A stretch of DNA of 64,000 nt from Paenibacillus kobensis NBRC 15729 (GCF_004000825.1 NZ_BILZ01000011.1:1-64000); one strand, 5' to 3'. Counted from the stretch's first letter, positions 53,472-62,315 are shown. Program-made: numbers and translations. Notes: generated by a model from the sequence alone, not told the origin.

Positions 53472-53667
53472 CATTGCATTTCATGCAATGAAAACAAACC
53501 GAATGAACCGTGTCTGAAACCCTCATTGCATTCCATACAATTAGAAAAGCTCAGTTAGTGACGAATCAAGCTCAATTGGTGCCTATTCCCCGATTCTCAT
53601 TGTACGAAATACAATGGAGCTACATTTTCTGCTCTATGCGAGAGTTTTCATTGCATGTAATGCAATG
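53472..53667. repeat. palindrome array B (4 units)
   Basis: Four 19-bp dyads of the form CATTGYA-N5-TRCAATG begin at 53472, 53524, 53598 and 53649, with steps of 52, 74 and 51 bp. The second is degenerate in its last bases. The long step contains CAATTGG (53573-53579) inside a linker similar to that of array A on the other strand. Confidence 0.7.
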
Positions 53668-53749
53668 GAAACTTCATAAACGGGTCCTAAGGCAGCGCCA
53701 TCGCCGGATCGGCTTCAATTTCCGCTTGCTGCAGAGCGCGGCACTGTTG

Positions 53750-53778
53750 TTGCGGCAGTCGGCACAGCCCGATATAAT
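53750..53778 (+). promoter_or_regulatory. sigma-A promoter of the thiL-tsa operon
   Basis: TTGCGG (53750-53755), 17 bp, TATAAT (53773-53778). The predicted start is about 20-45 nt before the possible thiL start codons. Confidence 0.5.
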
Positions 53779-53826
53779 AAGGTCAACGCAAGAACAGGAC
53801 GAATGCGGCATGGAGGCGAAGGGGAG

Positions 53827-54885
53827 TTGGACGAGTTCGCGAGCATCGGCCATTGGACGGCCGGGCGCCAGTCCGCGCAATGGCAGCAGGAACGGGGCGT
53901 CGTGCTCGGCATCGGCGACGATGCGGCTGTAGTGGAAGCGGCGGGGGAACCGGCTGCGGCTTGGCAATGGGTGTTGGCTGTCGATACGATGGTCGAGACC
54001 GTTCATTTTAACGACACCACGATGTCGGAGCCGGACATAGGCTTCAAAGCTCTGGCCGCCAATGTCAGCGACATTGCGGCGATGGGCGGCTTGCCTCGGC
54101 ATGCTCTTGTGTCAGTCAGTGTGCCGAAGAGCTGGGGTCCGGAGCGCATGCGGCGGCTATACGACGGTTTATATGAATGCGCTGACCGTTACGGGGTCGC
54201 GGTCATCGGCGGCGATACCACTTCGTCGCCGCAGCATCTCGTCATCGCGGTAACCGTCGTCGGTACGGTGGAGGCGGGTCATGCCCTCCGAAGGTCCGGC
54301 GCGAAGCCAGGCCATCTCGTCTTTCTGACGGGGCCGGTCGGATTATCCGCAGCGGGCTTGCACGGTCTGCTTCACAGCAGGAACGGAGCGGGCCATGATG
54401 GGGAGTTGGGATCGGCGCCGGATACGCTTGTTCGGGCGCACCGCCGTCCAGCTCCATCCGTACGTGCCGGACGGCTGCTGATGCAGCGCGGCACGTGCTC
54501 GTCGCTGAACGATGTCAGCGACGGCCTGGCAAGCGAGGCGTGGGAGATCGCCGAGTCGTCGGGCGTACGGCTCGTGCTGCGGGACCGGGAGCTGCCGCGC
54601 AGCGGAGCGCTAATGTCTTATGCGGCAGACGCGGGACATGACCCGCTTGATTGGATGCTGCACGGCGGCGAAGATTATGTGCTGCTCGGGACGATTGAGG
54701 CGGCGGATGCGGCGGCAGCGAAGTCGGCATTCGCCGCAGAAGGCATTCCTTTCTATATTGTAGGTGAAATTGAAGAAGGATCTCCTGATGTCGAGCTTAT
54801 CGTCAGCGTGCCTGCTGCGGCAGGAGGGGCGACTGCGGAGCGAAGACGGCATGTGCCGAAGCGGGGATACAATCATTTTACATGA
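53827..54885 (+). CDS. thiL: thiamine-monophosphate kinase
   Basis: 352 residues from TTG 53827 (M-D-E-F-A-S-I-G), behind GGAGGCGAAGGGG; an ATG at 53803 is in frame and adds eight residues. AIR-synthase-like fold with G-I-G-D-D-A-A-V, V-D-T-M-V-E-T-V-H-F and A-A-N-V-S-D-I-A-A-M-G-G. It phosphorylates thiamine monophosphate to the diphosphate. It heads the operon thiL-tsaE-tsaB-rimI-tsaD, a common arrangement in Bacillales. Confidence 0.92.
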   Translation: MDEFASIGHWTAGRQSAQWQQERGVVLGIGDDAAVVEAAGEPAAAWQWVLAVDTMVETVHFNDTTMSEPDIGFKALAANVSDIAAMGGLPRHALVSVSVPKSWGPERMRRLYDGLYECADRYGVAVIGGDTTSSPQHLVIAVTVVGTVEAGHALRRSGAKPGHLVFLTGPVGLSAAGLHGLLHSRNGAGHDGELGSAPDTLVRAHRRPAPSVRAGRLLMQRGTCSSLNDVSDGLASEAWEIAESSGVRLVLRDRELPRSGALMSYAADAGHDPLDWMLHGGEDYVLLGTIEAADAAAAKSAFAAEGIPFYIVGEIEEGSPDVELIVSVPAAAGGATAERRRHVPKRGYNHFT

Positions 54886-54912
54886 GCGGATTAATAAGGG
54901 AACGGTGAACGT

Positions 54913-55422
54913 ATGCGAAATGAAACAAAGGCAGAAGCGGCATGGGAAGGCCATAGCGAAGCGGATACGGTCTGGCTGGCCGAGCGGCTGGCAGGTTGGT
55001 CGGAACCGGGAACGGTGCTGGCGCTGGACGGCGATCTGGGTGCGGGGAAGACGCGTTTCTCGCAAGCATTCGCGGCTGCGCTCGGGGTGCCGGGCATCGT
55101 GAATAGTCCGACGTTCACGATTATTAAAGAATATGAAGGGCAGCGAATGCCTTTTTATCATATGGACGTCTACCGGTTGTCGCTGGATGAGGCGGACGAT
55201 CTGGGGTTGGACGAATATTTCTTCGGCGAAGGCGTTACGATTGTGGAATGGGCGAGTCTGATTGAAGAGCTGCTGCCGCCGCAAAGGCTGCACGTCAGAC
55301 TATCGCATCTTGGCAGCGAGAGCAGACGTTATGAGCTTCGCGGTGTCGGTGACCGCTGTGCGGCTTTCATCCGCGAACTGGCGGCTCAGCGCGGCGGCGA
55401 AGTTGGGGAGGAACAGCAATGA
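54913..55422 (+). CDS. tsaE: tRNA t6A biosynthesis ATPase TsaE
   Basis: 169 residues. P-loop [12 protein letters not shown], then S-P-T-F-T-I and Y-H-M-D-V-Y-R. It is the ATPase of the TsaB-TsaD-TsaE complex that transfers threonylcarbamoyl to A37 of ANN-decoding tRNAs. The stop overlaps tsaB by 4 nt. Confidence 0.95.
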   Translation: MRNETKAEAAWEGHSEADTVWLAERLAGWSEPGTVLALDGDLGAGKTRFSQAFAAALGVPGIVNSPTFTIIKEYEGQRMPFYHMDVYRLSLDEADDLGLDEYFFGEGVTIVEWASLIEELLPPQRLHVRLSHLGSESRRYELRGVGDRCAAFIRELAAQRGGEVGEEQQ

Positions 55423-56303
55423 ACGGAATGAGTAAAGCGCAGACGGCGGCGGCTTCGCCGGTTGTCGTCGCGTTGGATACGTCAACGGCAGCGATGTCGA
55501 TGGCAATTGTGCGGGGACGCGAAGTGCTTGGCGAGGTGCAATCGATGGCGGACCGGAACCACTCCGTCGAGGTCGTGACGAAGCTGAAGCAGTTGATGGC
55601 GTCCTGCGGCGTTGCGGCAGAGTCGCTCGATGCTATAGCAGTCGGCCGCGGACCGGGTTCCTATACGGGGATGCGGATCGGCGTCACGGTCGCGAAGACG
55701 CTGGCGTGGGCATGGTCGAAGCCAATCGTTGGCGTGTCGAGTCTCGAAGCGCTTGCATATGGCAGCCGGGTAGAGGACAGCGCAGGTCTGCATTGGATTG
55801 TGCCGATTATGGATGCAAGGCGCGGACAAGTGTATACGGCGGCTTTTGCATACGATTCGGGCGGAACGGACGGCGTAGAAGCTGATCACGGCAGCTGGGG
55901 GCGACTGGACCGCGACGGAATCCGGATGATGAACGAATGGGCAGATGCACTGTATGAGCGGGTGAAGCCGGCCGAAGTGGAGCAAGAGGAACGAGCTGGA
56001 ACTCTAGCTCCAACGATGACCGTGTCCGATCGCGGAAGGATTCCGGCTTCGATTACGATTTGCGGCGAGCTGTCGAAGCATGAGGAGGAAGCGGAGCGGC
56101 TGAAGCAGCTGTGCGAAGGGGCAGGCGTGCGCGTTGTGCTGTCGCCGGTCTTGATAGAAGGTCGCAGCGTTGCCTTGCTGGGGCTTGAACGGGTATTGCG
56201 GGAAGAGCATGACGACGTTCATAGCTTCGTCCCGAACTATACGCAGCTGACCGAAGCGGAAGTGAAGCTGAAGGAGAAGCAGGCGGAGCGTGATGGGCAA
56301 TGA
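55419..56303 (+). CDS. tsaB: tRNA t6A biosynthesis protein TsaB
   Basis: 294 residues, an ASKHA-fold partner of TsaD. V-A-L-D-T-S-T-A-A-M-S near the N-terminus and A-V-G-R-G-P-G-S-Y-T-G-M-R-I-G are diagnostic. GGGGAGGAAC precedes the ATG, which overlaps the tsaE stop. A less conserved insert (about residues 145-205) makes it longer than the Escherichia coli protein. Confidence 0.94.
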   Translation: MNGMSKAQTAAASPVVVALDTSTAAMSMAIVRGREVLGEVQSMADRNHSVEVVTKLKQLMASCGVAAESLDAIAVGRGPGSYTGMRIGVTVAKTLAWAWSKPIVGVSSLEALAYGSRVEDSAGLHWIVPIMDARRGQVYTAAFAYDSGGTDGVEADHGSWGRLDRDGIRMMNEWADALYERVKPAEVEQEERAGTLAPTMTVSDRGRIPASITICGELSKHEEEAERLKQLCEGAGVRVVLSPVLIEGRSVALLGLERVLREEHDDVHSFVPNYTQLTEAEVKLKEKQAERDGQ

Positions 56304-56809
56304 TGGAGGCAAGTATGTATGAAGCGGCAGAGGTTACGTTTCGCGCGATGCTCATGAGTGATGTGCCGGTTATCGTAATGATCGAGCAGGAGGCGTTCAC
56401 GACGCCTTGGTCGGCGGAGGCGTTCACGAATGAGTTGTCGCATAACCATTTTGCCCGATATATGGTTATGGAAGACGCCACGGGCATCATCGGCTATGGC
56501 GGTATGTGGACCATCATCGATGAAGCTCATGTGACGAATATCGCAGTGCGCCAGGACAGGCGCGGCAGAGGGCTCGGCGAGCGGCTGCTGCGGCGGATGA
56601 AGGAGCAAGCGGCTGAATACGGCATGCACCGGATGACGCTTGAGGTTCGTGTATCGAACGAACGCGCGCAGCGGCTGTATGAGCGGCTCGGCTTCGAGCC
56701 GGCAGGCATTCGGCCGGGTTATTATTCGGACAATAATGAAGATGCGCTCATTATGTGGGTGGAATTAAGCAAGTCCGGACGGGAGTTCAGCGATAATGAA
56801 TATATCTAA
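56300..56809 (+). CDS. rimI: ribosomal protein S18-alanine N-acetyltransferase
   Basis: 169 residues, GNAT fold. Acetyl-CoA site R-Q-D-R-R-G-R-G-L-G-E-R-L-L and the C-terminal N-E-R-A-Q-R-L-Y-E-R-L-G-F. The start overlaps tsaB by 4 nt. A later ATG at 56315, behind GGAGG, is an alternative. The tail after residue 145 is somewhat longer than in E. coli RimI. Confidence 0.92.
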   Translation: MMEASMYEAAEVTFRAMLMSDVPVIVMIEQEAFTTPWSAEAFTNELSHNHFARYMVMEDATGIIGYGGMWTIIDEAHVTNIAVRQDRRGRGLGERLLRRMKEQAAEYGMHRMTLEVRVSNERAQRLYERLGFEPAGIRPGYYSDNNEDALIMWVELSKSGREFSDNEYI

Positions 56810-57902
56810 CAACCAGATACAGCAGGTGCACGAACAAGGGCAGGGACTGGTGCAAGCTCGGGGGCAGGAAGGAAGCCTTCTTCTTGCGATCGAGACGAGC
56901 TGCGACGAGACGTCGGTGGCGGTCGTCCGGGACGGGCGGCATATTATGTCCAACGTCATTTCGAGTCAGATCGATACGCACCGCAAGTTCGGCGGCGTCG
57001 TGCCCGAGATCGCTTCCCGGAAGCATGTCGAGACGATCACGCAGATGATGGAAGCCGCGCTTGAACAGGCGGGCGTTCAGCCGGGAGATCTGTCCGCGAT
57101 CGCGGTGACGCAGGGGCCAGGCCTTGTCGGCGCGCTGCTTGTCGGCGGCGTCGCGGCTAAGACGTATGCGATGGCGCTCGATATCCCGCTGATAGGCACG
57201 CATCATATTGCGGGGCACATTTACGCCAATGCGCTTGTGCATGACATCGTCTACCCTTGCGTAGCGCTTGTCGTGTCGGGCGGGCATACCGAGCTCGTCG
57301 TGTTGGAGCGGGAAGGGTCCTTCAAGATCGTAGGCCGCACGCGCGACGACGCTGTCGGCGAGGCCTATGATAAAGTGGCGCGGGCGCTCGATTTTCCGTA
57401 TCCGGGCGGCCCGCATATCGATAAACTGGCGCTCTCGGCAGAGGACGTCATCGAGCTTCCGCGTGCTTGGCTGGAGCCGGACTCGTACGATTTCTCCTTG
57501 AGCGGCTTGAAGTCGGCCGTACTCGCTGCTATCAACCAAGCTCGCATGAAGGGCGAGACACTGCGGACGGCCGCTCTTGCACGCGGCTTCCAAGAGTCCG
57601 TCATCGACGTGCTTGTCGGCAAAGCGATGCGGGCAGTCGAGGCGTTCGGCGCGCGGCAGCTGTTGCTGTGCGGCGGCGTTGCGGCTAACCGCGGCCTTCG
57701 TGCCGCTCTCGCCGCGCGCTGCGAGGCGGAGGGTGTTCCGCTGCTCGTGCCGCCTTTTGAGCTGTGCACCGACAATGGCGCCATGATCGCGGCAGCAGCT
57801 CATCTGAAATGGAAGAACGGCGAATTTACTTCGCTCGATATGAAGGCCGATCCGCTCCTCTCGCTGGAAGAGTGGTCAGTTGCAGCAAAGCCGGTCGATT
57901 GA
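56796..57902 (+). CDS. tsaD: tRNA N6-adenosine threonylcarbamoyltransferase
   Basis: 368 residues. An N-terminal extension of about 25 polar residues precedes L-A-I-E-T-S-C-D-E-T-S. Metal-binding H-H-I-A-G-H and V-S-G-G-H-T-E-L-V are intact, as is N-R-G-L-R near the C-terminus. It is the catalytic subunit for t6A37. It overlaps rimI by 14 nt and ends in the stem of a terminator. Confidence 0.96.
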   Translation: MNISNNQIQQVHEQGQGLVQARGQEGSLLLAIETSCDETSVAVVRDGRHIMSNVISSQIDTHRKFGGVVPEIASRKHVETITQMMEAALEQAGVQPGDLSAIAVTQGPGLVGALLVGGVAAKTYAMALDIPLIGTHHIAGHIYANALVHDIVYPCVALVVSGGHTELVVLEREGSFKIVGRTRDDAVGEAYDKVARALDFPYPGGPHIDKLALSAEDVIELPRAWLEPDSYDFSLSGLKSAVLAAINQARMKGETLRTAALARGFQESVIDVLVGKAMRAVEAFGARQLLLCGGVAANRGLRAALAARCEAEGVPLLVPPFELCTDNGAMIAAAAHLKWKNGEFTSLDMKADPLLSLEEWSVAAKPVD

Positions 57903-57916
57903 CCGGCTTTTTTGTA
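57889..57916 (+). terminator. intrinsic terminator of the thiL-tsa operon
   Basis: AAGCCGGTC pairs with GACCGGCTT, then TTTTT. The tsaD stop codon lies in the hairpin. Confidence 0.85.
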
Positions 57917-58044
57917 TGTTCCGCTGCTGCTGCGCAACTCGGGCTAACTGCGTGCGTCTTAATTAACGAGCCTCATATCTGTTGCACAACTGGCTGTATC
58001 TCGATGGTGTGCGCTGCAGAATATGTTGCTGGATTCACCGGGCA

Positions 58045-58285
58045 TAAGAGTTTTTGCAAACGCTTAATCGAATACGAACACGGTGTTTGGCAGGATAGGA
58101 GATCATGTGAAGCTCTTAAATTCGTCAATGAGTATGACAGATACGAATAAGAGTCCCAGAGAGACACTTATCATAGCTCAAGAGGCGATATTGCTTGCCT
58201 AGTGCAGACGTAAGAGTCTTTGGCAGACTCTTATATGTGTGCGAACATTGCGTGTGGCAGGATAAGAGACCTTAATAGGCTCTTA
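58045..58285. repeat. palindrome array C (5 units)
   Basis: Dyads with arms TAAGAG / CTCTTA (best copy TAAGAGTC..GACTCTTA) begin at 58045, 58096, 58148, 58211 and 58263. The steps are 51, 52, 63 and 52 bp. Two of the 29-bp spacers are also alike (58067-58095 and 58234-58262, both ending G-TGTGGCAGGA or a near copy). They lie between tsaD and the methyltransferase gene. Confidence 0.7.
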
Positions 58286-58338
58286 GAGGGAGTCGCTATA
58301 ATAGACTATGACAACAACCTGTTAGGAGGAACAAGACG

Positions 58339-59073
58339 ATGAAACAGAACAAATATGATGATTCGAGCTTCTTTACGAACTACAGTCAGATGGCAAGGTC
58401 GATCGGCGGACTGGATGCAGCGGGCGAATGGACGACCTTCCGCTCGATGCTGCCGGAGTTGAGGGACAAGAGAGTGCTCGACCTTGGCTGCGGCTTCGGC
58501 TGGCATTGCCGTTATGCTCGTGAACAACACGCGAGCTCGGTGCTCGGAATCGATTTATCGGACAACATGTTGGCACGTGCCCGAGAAATGACGGACGATC
58601 CGAACATTGAGTATCGGCGCCAAGCGATTGAAGACATTGAGCTAACTGGGGAACAATTCGATGTTGTCCTCAGCTCGCTCGCGATTCACTATGTGGAGCG
58701 GTTTGATCTGTTGTGCAGCAAAGTGTACGACAGTCTGGTGCCGGGAGGGAACTTCTTGCTTTCGGTCGAACACCCGATCTTTACGGCGCTTGCTGCGCAA
58801 GATTGGCACTACGGCCCGCAAGGCGAGAAGCTTCATTGGCCGGTCGATAATTACCACCATGAAGGACCGCGCGAGGCGAGATTTCTCGATCACGATGTCG
58901 TGAAGTATCATCGGACGGTGTCCTCTTATTTGAATGAGCTCATAGAGTCCGGCTTCACCGTAACCAAGCTGTCGGAGCTTCAGCCGACGCAGCAAATGCT
59001 GGAGAGCAATCCGGCGTGGCAGGAGGAAACTCGTCGTCCGATGTTCTTGCTTATTGCGGCTGTGAAGAAATAA
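58339..59073 (+). CDS. class I SAM-dependent methyltransferase
   Basis: 244 residues. SAM-binding motif I L-D-L-G-C-G-F-G-W-H, then G-I-D-L-S-D-N-M and D-V-V-L-S-S-L-A-I-H-Y. It resembles the Methyltransf_11/25 proteins widespread in Firmicutes; the substrate is unknown. AGGAGGA precedes the ATG, and a TATAAT-like -10 lies at 58297 just after array C. Confidence 0.85.
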   Translation: MKQNKYDDSSFFTNYSQMARSIGGLDAAGEWTTFRSMLPELRDKRVLDLGCGFGWHCRYAREQHASSVLGIDLSDNMLARAREMTDDPNIEYRRQAIEDIELTGEQFDVVLSSLAIHYVERFDLLCSKVYDSLVPGGNFLLSVEHPIFTALAAQDWHYGPQGEKLHWPVDNYHHEGPREARFLDHDVVKYHRTVSSYLNELIESGFTVTKLSELQPTQQMLESNPAWQEETRRPMFLLIAAVKK

Positions 59074-59155
59074 TGCCGGCGCGCAAGGCGAACCGATGTG
59101 CACCGATCGATGGCTTGGCTTAATTGTGGATTTAATAACTGAGGCGTTTCGAGGC

Positions 59156-59197
59156 GACAAATCGTGTAAAGGCAAAATACACGGTTTGTCTTTTTTT
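59156..59197 (+). terminator. intrinsic terminator after the methyltransferase
   Basis: GACAAATCGTGTA pairs with TACACGGTTTGTC, then seven T. A related hairpin with the same GACAAATCG start is at 61066. Confidence 0.85.
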
Positions 59198-59484
59198 ATG
59201 GGCTGCAAAGTCCCCCTGCTCTCACGCCTATGCAACTGCGCTAATTCGTCAGAACGGTATGTTCCTTACGAAGGAAGCGGTAACAATCAGATGTGGTGAA
59301 TACGATGCAATGTTAGTTCCATAGGAACATATTTACATATCGAATGGGAGTCAGTCGATCGGCAGACAAGCAGCGTGTCTGGTTAACCGAGCGGACAAAT
59401 GAATGCCTTAGGGCTGATATCTAATTGGAAAACGTTGGCTGTATAATGAATTGTGTGTAAGCATCCAGGAGGTGAGAAAGAGGA

Positions 59485-59544
59485 ATGACAAAGGCAATCG
59501 AGTCTAAAGGGCGGCAGACAGCGAGCAACCAAGAGACAAAATGA
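59485..59544 (+). CDS. possible 19-residue leader peptide
   Basis: ATG at 59485 follows a very strong AGGAGGTGAG site and opens 19 codons (M-T-K-A-I-E-S-K-G-R-Q-T ...) ending TGA at 59542-59544. A TATAAT-like -10 lies at 59442. The stop overlaps an ATG (59541) in the frame of the CBM2 protein. It may be a translated leader; coding status is uncertain. Confidence 0.3.
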   Translation: MTKAIESKGRQTASNQETK

Positions 59545-59705
59545 AAGTGCTTACATGCGATGCGGTCGATTGCCATCGTTGTCATTTTAATGCTTGCTGT
59601 AAGAGCAATTCGTCGTTACCTTTCGGAAAAGGAGGATTCATAGACTACTTACATCCAAATGAGCGTACTCGTTCAATCATTATGATTTTGAAGGGAGTCA
59701 AAGTA

Positions 59706-60899
59706 ATGGAAAGTATGATTGCTAGACCGTCCAAGAAGACGCTTCTGTATGGGTTGATCCTTAGTCTATTGTTGACATCCGTATGGATGGCTTTTGTGAT
59801 GAAGCCGACTTCTGCCGCTTCAGCTGCCGACTGTCAGGCTACGTGGAAGCTCGATAATTCATGGCCCGGCGGTTACCAGGCATCCGTTACGGTAACCAAT
59901 CTTGGGACGTCATCGATCAGTACTTGGAATGTCAAATTTACGCTGGCTTCGGGCCAGACGATATCGAATGCGTGGAACGCTAAGTTGACTGGAACCACGG
60001 GCACTGTCACAGCGAATGATGCAGGGTACAACGGCAACCTCGCTCCTAACGCTAGCACGAGCTTTGGCTATCAGGCTAGCAGCTCAGGTACGGCGACCGC
60101 TCCGACCAGCTGGATTGTCAACGGCGTCGCCTGCGACTCGAGTACACCGCCAACTACGCCGCCAACCACGCCACCTACTACGCCGCCAACCACACCGCCT
60201 ACGACGCCGACAGGCTGTAACGGCGCCGCGGTCTGCGACAGCTTCGAGAATCAAACCGGCAGCGCGCCATCCGGCAATTGGTCGGTGACTGCGCAGAACT
60301 GCTCGGGCACTGGCACCGTGACCGTCGACCGCACGAAGTCGCATTCCGGCAGCACCTCGATGCGTGTCAACGGCGGAGTAGGCTACTGTAACCACGTGTT
60401 CCTGACCAACACCAGCGCGATGGCCGGACTCGGACCGAACTGGTACGCCCGGTTCTGGGTCTATCATACGACCTTGCTGCCTCAAGGACACGTCACGTTC
60501 CTCGCTATGAAGGACTCGACGACGGGCAAGGACCTCCGCATGGGCGGACAAAATTCTGCTCTGCAGTGGAACCGTGAGAACGACGATGCCACGCTGCCTG
60601 CGCAAAGCCCGGTAGGGGTTGCGCTGAGCAAGCCGCTGCCGACGGGTTCCTGGAGTTGCGTGGAAGTAATGGCCGGCGCTGACGGTATCCGCACGTGGCT
60701 CAATGACGAGGAAATAACGGGCTTACGCGGCGATAGCACGCCAACGGCCGACGTCGACGCAACCGGATGGGGCACGACCTATCGTCCGAAGCCGACCGAT
60801 TTCCGGCTTGGTTGGGAGAGCTACGGCGGCGGCGACGATACGCTGTGGTTCGACGACATAGCGTTCAGCAGCTCGCGGATCGGCTGCAGCAGTCAATAA
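59706..60899 (+). CDS. secreted CBM2 protein with actinobacterial-type domains
   Basis: 397 residues from ATG 59706, with GAAGGGAG upstream. Signal peptide (about 1-40), a CBM2 cellulose/chitin-binding module (about 42-140, beginning C-Q-A-T-W-K and ending N-G-V-A-C-D), a linker of repeated P-P-T-T, then a C-terminal domain of about 220 residues. That domain (C-D-S-F-E-N, W-Y-A-R-F-W-V-Y, W-F-D-D-I-A-F) has a jelly-roll look known from actinobacterial and Cellvibrio-like secreted proteins. GC-rich codon choice differs from its surroundings, so transfer is likely. The enzymatic role of the C-terminal domain is not clear. An in-frame ATG at 59541 would place a Cys-rich stretch before the signal peptide and is disfavoured. 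Confidence 0.78.
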   Translation: MESMIARPSKKTLLYGLILSLLLTSVWMAFVMKPTSAASAADCQATWKLDNSWPGGYQASVTVTNLGTSSISTWNVKFTLASGQTISNAWNAKLTGTTGTVTANDAGYNGNLAPNASTSFGYQASSSGTATAPTSWIVNGVACDSSTPPTTPPTTPPTTPPTTPPTTPTGCNGAAVCDSFENQTGSAPSGNWSVTAQNCSGTGTVTVDRTKSHSGSTSMRVNGGVGYCNHVFLTNTSAMAGLGPNWYARFWVYHTTLLPQGHVTFLAMKDSTTGKDLRMGGQNSALQWNRENDDATLPAQSPVGVALSKPLPTGSWSCVEVMAGADGIRTWLNDEEITGLRGDSTPTADVDATGWGTTYRPKPTDFRLGWESYGGGDDTLWFDDIAFSSSRIGCSSQ

Positions 60900-60904
60900 C
60901 AGAA

Positions 60905-60957
60905 CGAGGGTCAGATGCCGTTGAACGGCGGCTGACCCTCGTTTTTATTTTTTGTTA
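60905..60957 (+). terminator. intrinsic terminator after the CBM2 gene
   Basis: CGAGGGTCAG (60905-60914) pairs with CTGACCCTCG (60932-60941), followed by TTTTTATTTTTT. Confidence 0.88.
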
Positions 60958-61065
60958 AAGCTGAAAAATAATATTGGCATCGTAAGGCGATTCGGTGTAT
61001 CAATTGATCAACGGAGAAAGATTTATAACCAAATTGTATATATAACAGCTGTGGTGTTTGAGGTA

Positions 61066-61108
61066 ACAAATCGTGCAGCGGATAAATGACGGATTTGTCT
61101 TTTCTTTT
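61066..61108 (+). terminator. terminator-like hairpin without a gene
   Basis: ACAAATC (61066-61072) pairs with GATTTGT (61092-61098), then CTTTTCTTTTT. Similar in sequence to the terminator at 59156. No coding frame precedes it in 60958-61065, and nothing else was seen up to the leu promoter. Confidence 0.45.
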
Positions 61109-61302
61109 TGATGAGGCAGAGGTCAGAATGTTTATATCGCCTGAACTTTTGCCGAGATTACCGCAGGGGGCGGACTAACACGGGTAGACATTGAATCGTA
61201 TGCTTACGGATGGTTCAGATTAGAACGACAATCAAATCGTACAGGTGAAGTTCCGTCGTATCTTCTGTCGCATTACCCAAAATTGCCCTGGAAAATTCCG
61301 AA

Positions 61303-61331
61303 TTGACAGACGAAAAACGGTTGAATATAAT
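61303..61331 (+). promoter_or_regulatory. consensus sigma-A promoter of the leu leader
   Basis: Perfect TTGACA (61303-61308), 17-bp spacer, perfect TATAAT (61326-61331). Start near 61338, at the head of the first T-box. Such strength fits control by attenuation. Confidence 0.85.
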
Positions 61332-61337
61332 AACGTC

Positions 61338-61740
61338 AACAGATCGCACTTGAATATCGTTCCAAACGCGACGAACAGGAGCAGTAGAAATTACCGGGAT
61401 AAGCGGCTAGACCGAATGCGGTCGGCTGACATTAGAGAGCTGCGGGTCGGTGCAACGCAGCCGAAGGAATTTCGAAACTCGCCTGGGAGCGGAATGACGG
61501 AACCGATTGGCGATGACGATGGTCATCGGCACGGCGTACGTCATTACGGCTAACCCCCGTGAGAGGGTGCGCATTCGTCTGTCCGGACATGACGAAGCGC
61601 TTAAGGTGGGCATTCCGCTCCGAACAGCATCTATCGTCTAGATGTCTCGTTCGTCGGCCGATGTCAACAAGAGTGGTACCGCGCGGGCACACAAGCCTGT
61701 CGTCTCTTGCATTACGCAAGAGGCGGCAGGCTTTTCTTGT
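61338..61740 (+). ncRNA. T-box riboswitch 1, leucine specifier
   Basis: Stem I carries the conserved AGAGAGCTGCGGG..GGTG..CGCAGC distal part (61434-61461). The specifier region GAAACTCGCC contains CTC (61478-61480), a leucine codon. The T-box sequence GAGTGGTACCGCG is at 61671-61683, and the terminator AAGCCTGTCGTCTCTTGC with its complement and TTTTC ends near 61737. Uncharged tRNA-Leu would bind and block the terminator. Confidence 0.88.
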
Positions 61741-61939
61741 TGTCACCGAGCTGAGCTGACAAACCTACAGCGGCGCCGCATTGGAACGGTAATGCAAGAT
61801 GCAATTCTGTCGTATATGCTGCGCTGACAAATGATACGGCTGGCGTAACAAGTTAAGCCGGCGAACAGACGATCCAGTCCAAACGAACACGGTGATGGAC
61901 CAATCGCCGGATCCAACATACATGTCACTTAACACGACA

Positions 61940-62315
61940 ACGCGATGAAACAGGAGCAGTACGACGATTCGGGGTGCAGAGAGCTGCGGGACGGTGCGAC
62001 GCAGCCGAACGAACGTTGGAAACTCACCTGCGAGCGGAACGGTGGAAGAGCGTGCGTCTGTCTATCAGACGCAACGGGCTTGCGTACACTGTTACGGCCG
62101 ATCCAGCCGTTACCCCGGATGCTTGGCGCCACGGCGCCAAGCACGAAGAGGGCTCGAACGAAACCGCCGGCGGCTGCATCTTGCAGCACGCAAGGCGGGC
62201 GGAACGTTCGGCCAACGAGAGTGGTACCGCGGCAGTGGCTTGATCAACAAGCCTGTCGTCTCTTATTAGCAACGGCTATGTGCTGGTGCGAGAGACGGCA
62301 GGCTTGTTTTTTATT
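61940..62315 (+). ncRNA. T-box riboswitch 2, leucine specifier
   Basis: A second full T-box: stem I AGAGAGCTGCGGGACGGTG..CGCAGC (61978-62004), specifier region GAAACTCACC with CTC (62023-62025), T-box GAGTGGTACCGCGG (62219-62232) and a terminator (62246-62315) ending in TTTTTT. No separate promoter is evident, so it is probably in series with T-box 1. The leuA start follows 31 nt later. Confidence 0.88.

Noticed and set aside
53510-53932. 140-codon plus-strand frame across array B and the thiL start
   Set aside because: It crosses repeats and a promoter, and has no ribosome site or domain pattern.
47961-58285. Palindrome arrays as CRISPR
   Set aside because: Repeats are short, imperfect dyads, spacers are unequal and partly conserved, and no cas genes are present.
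59541-59705. Longer start for the CBM2 protein
   Set aside because: It would put 55 residues with many Cys before the signal peptide; a good ribosome site exists for ATG 59706.
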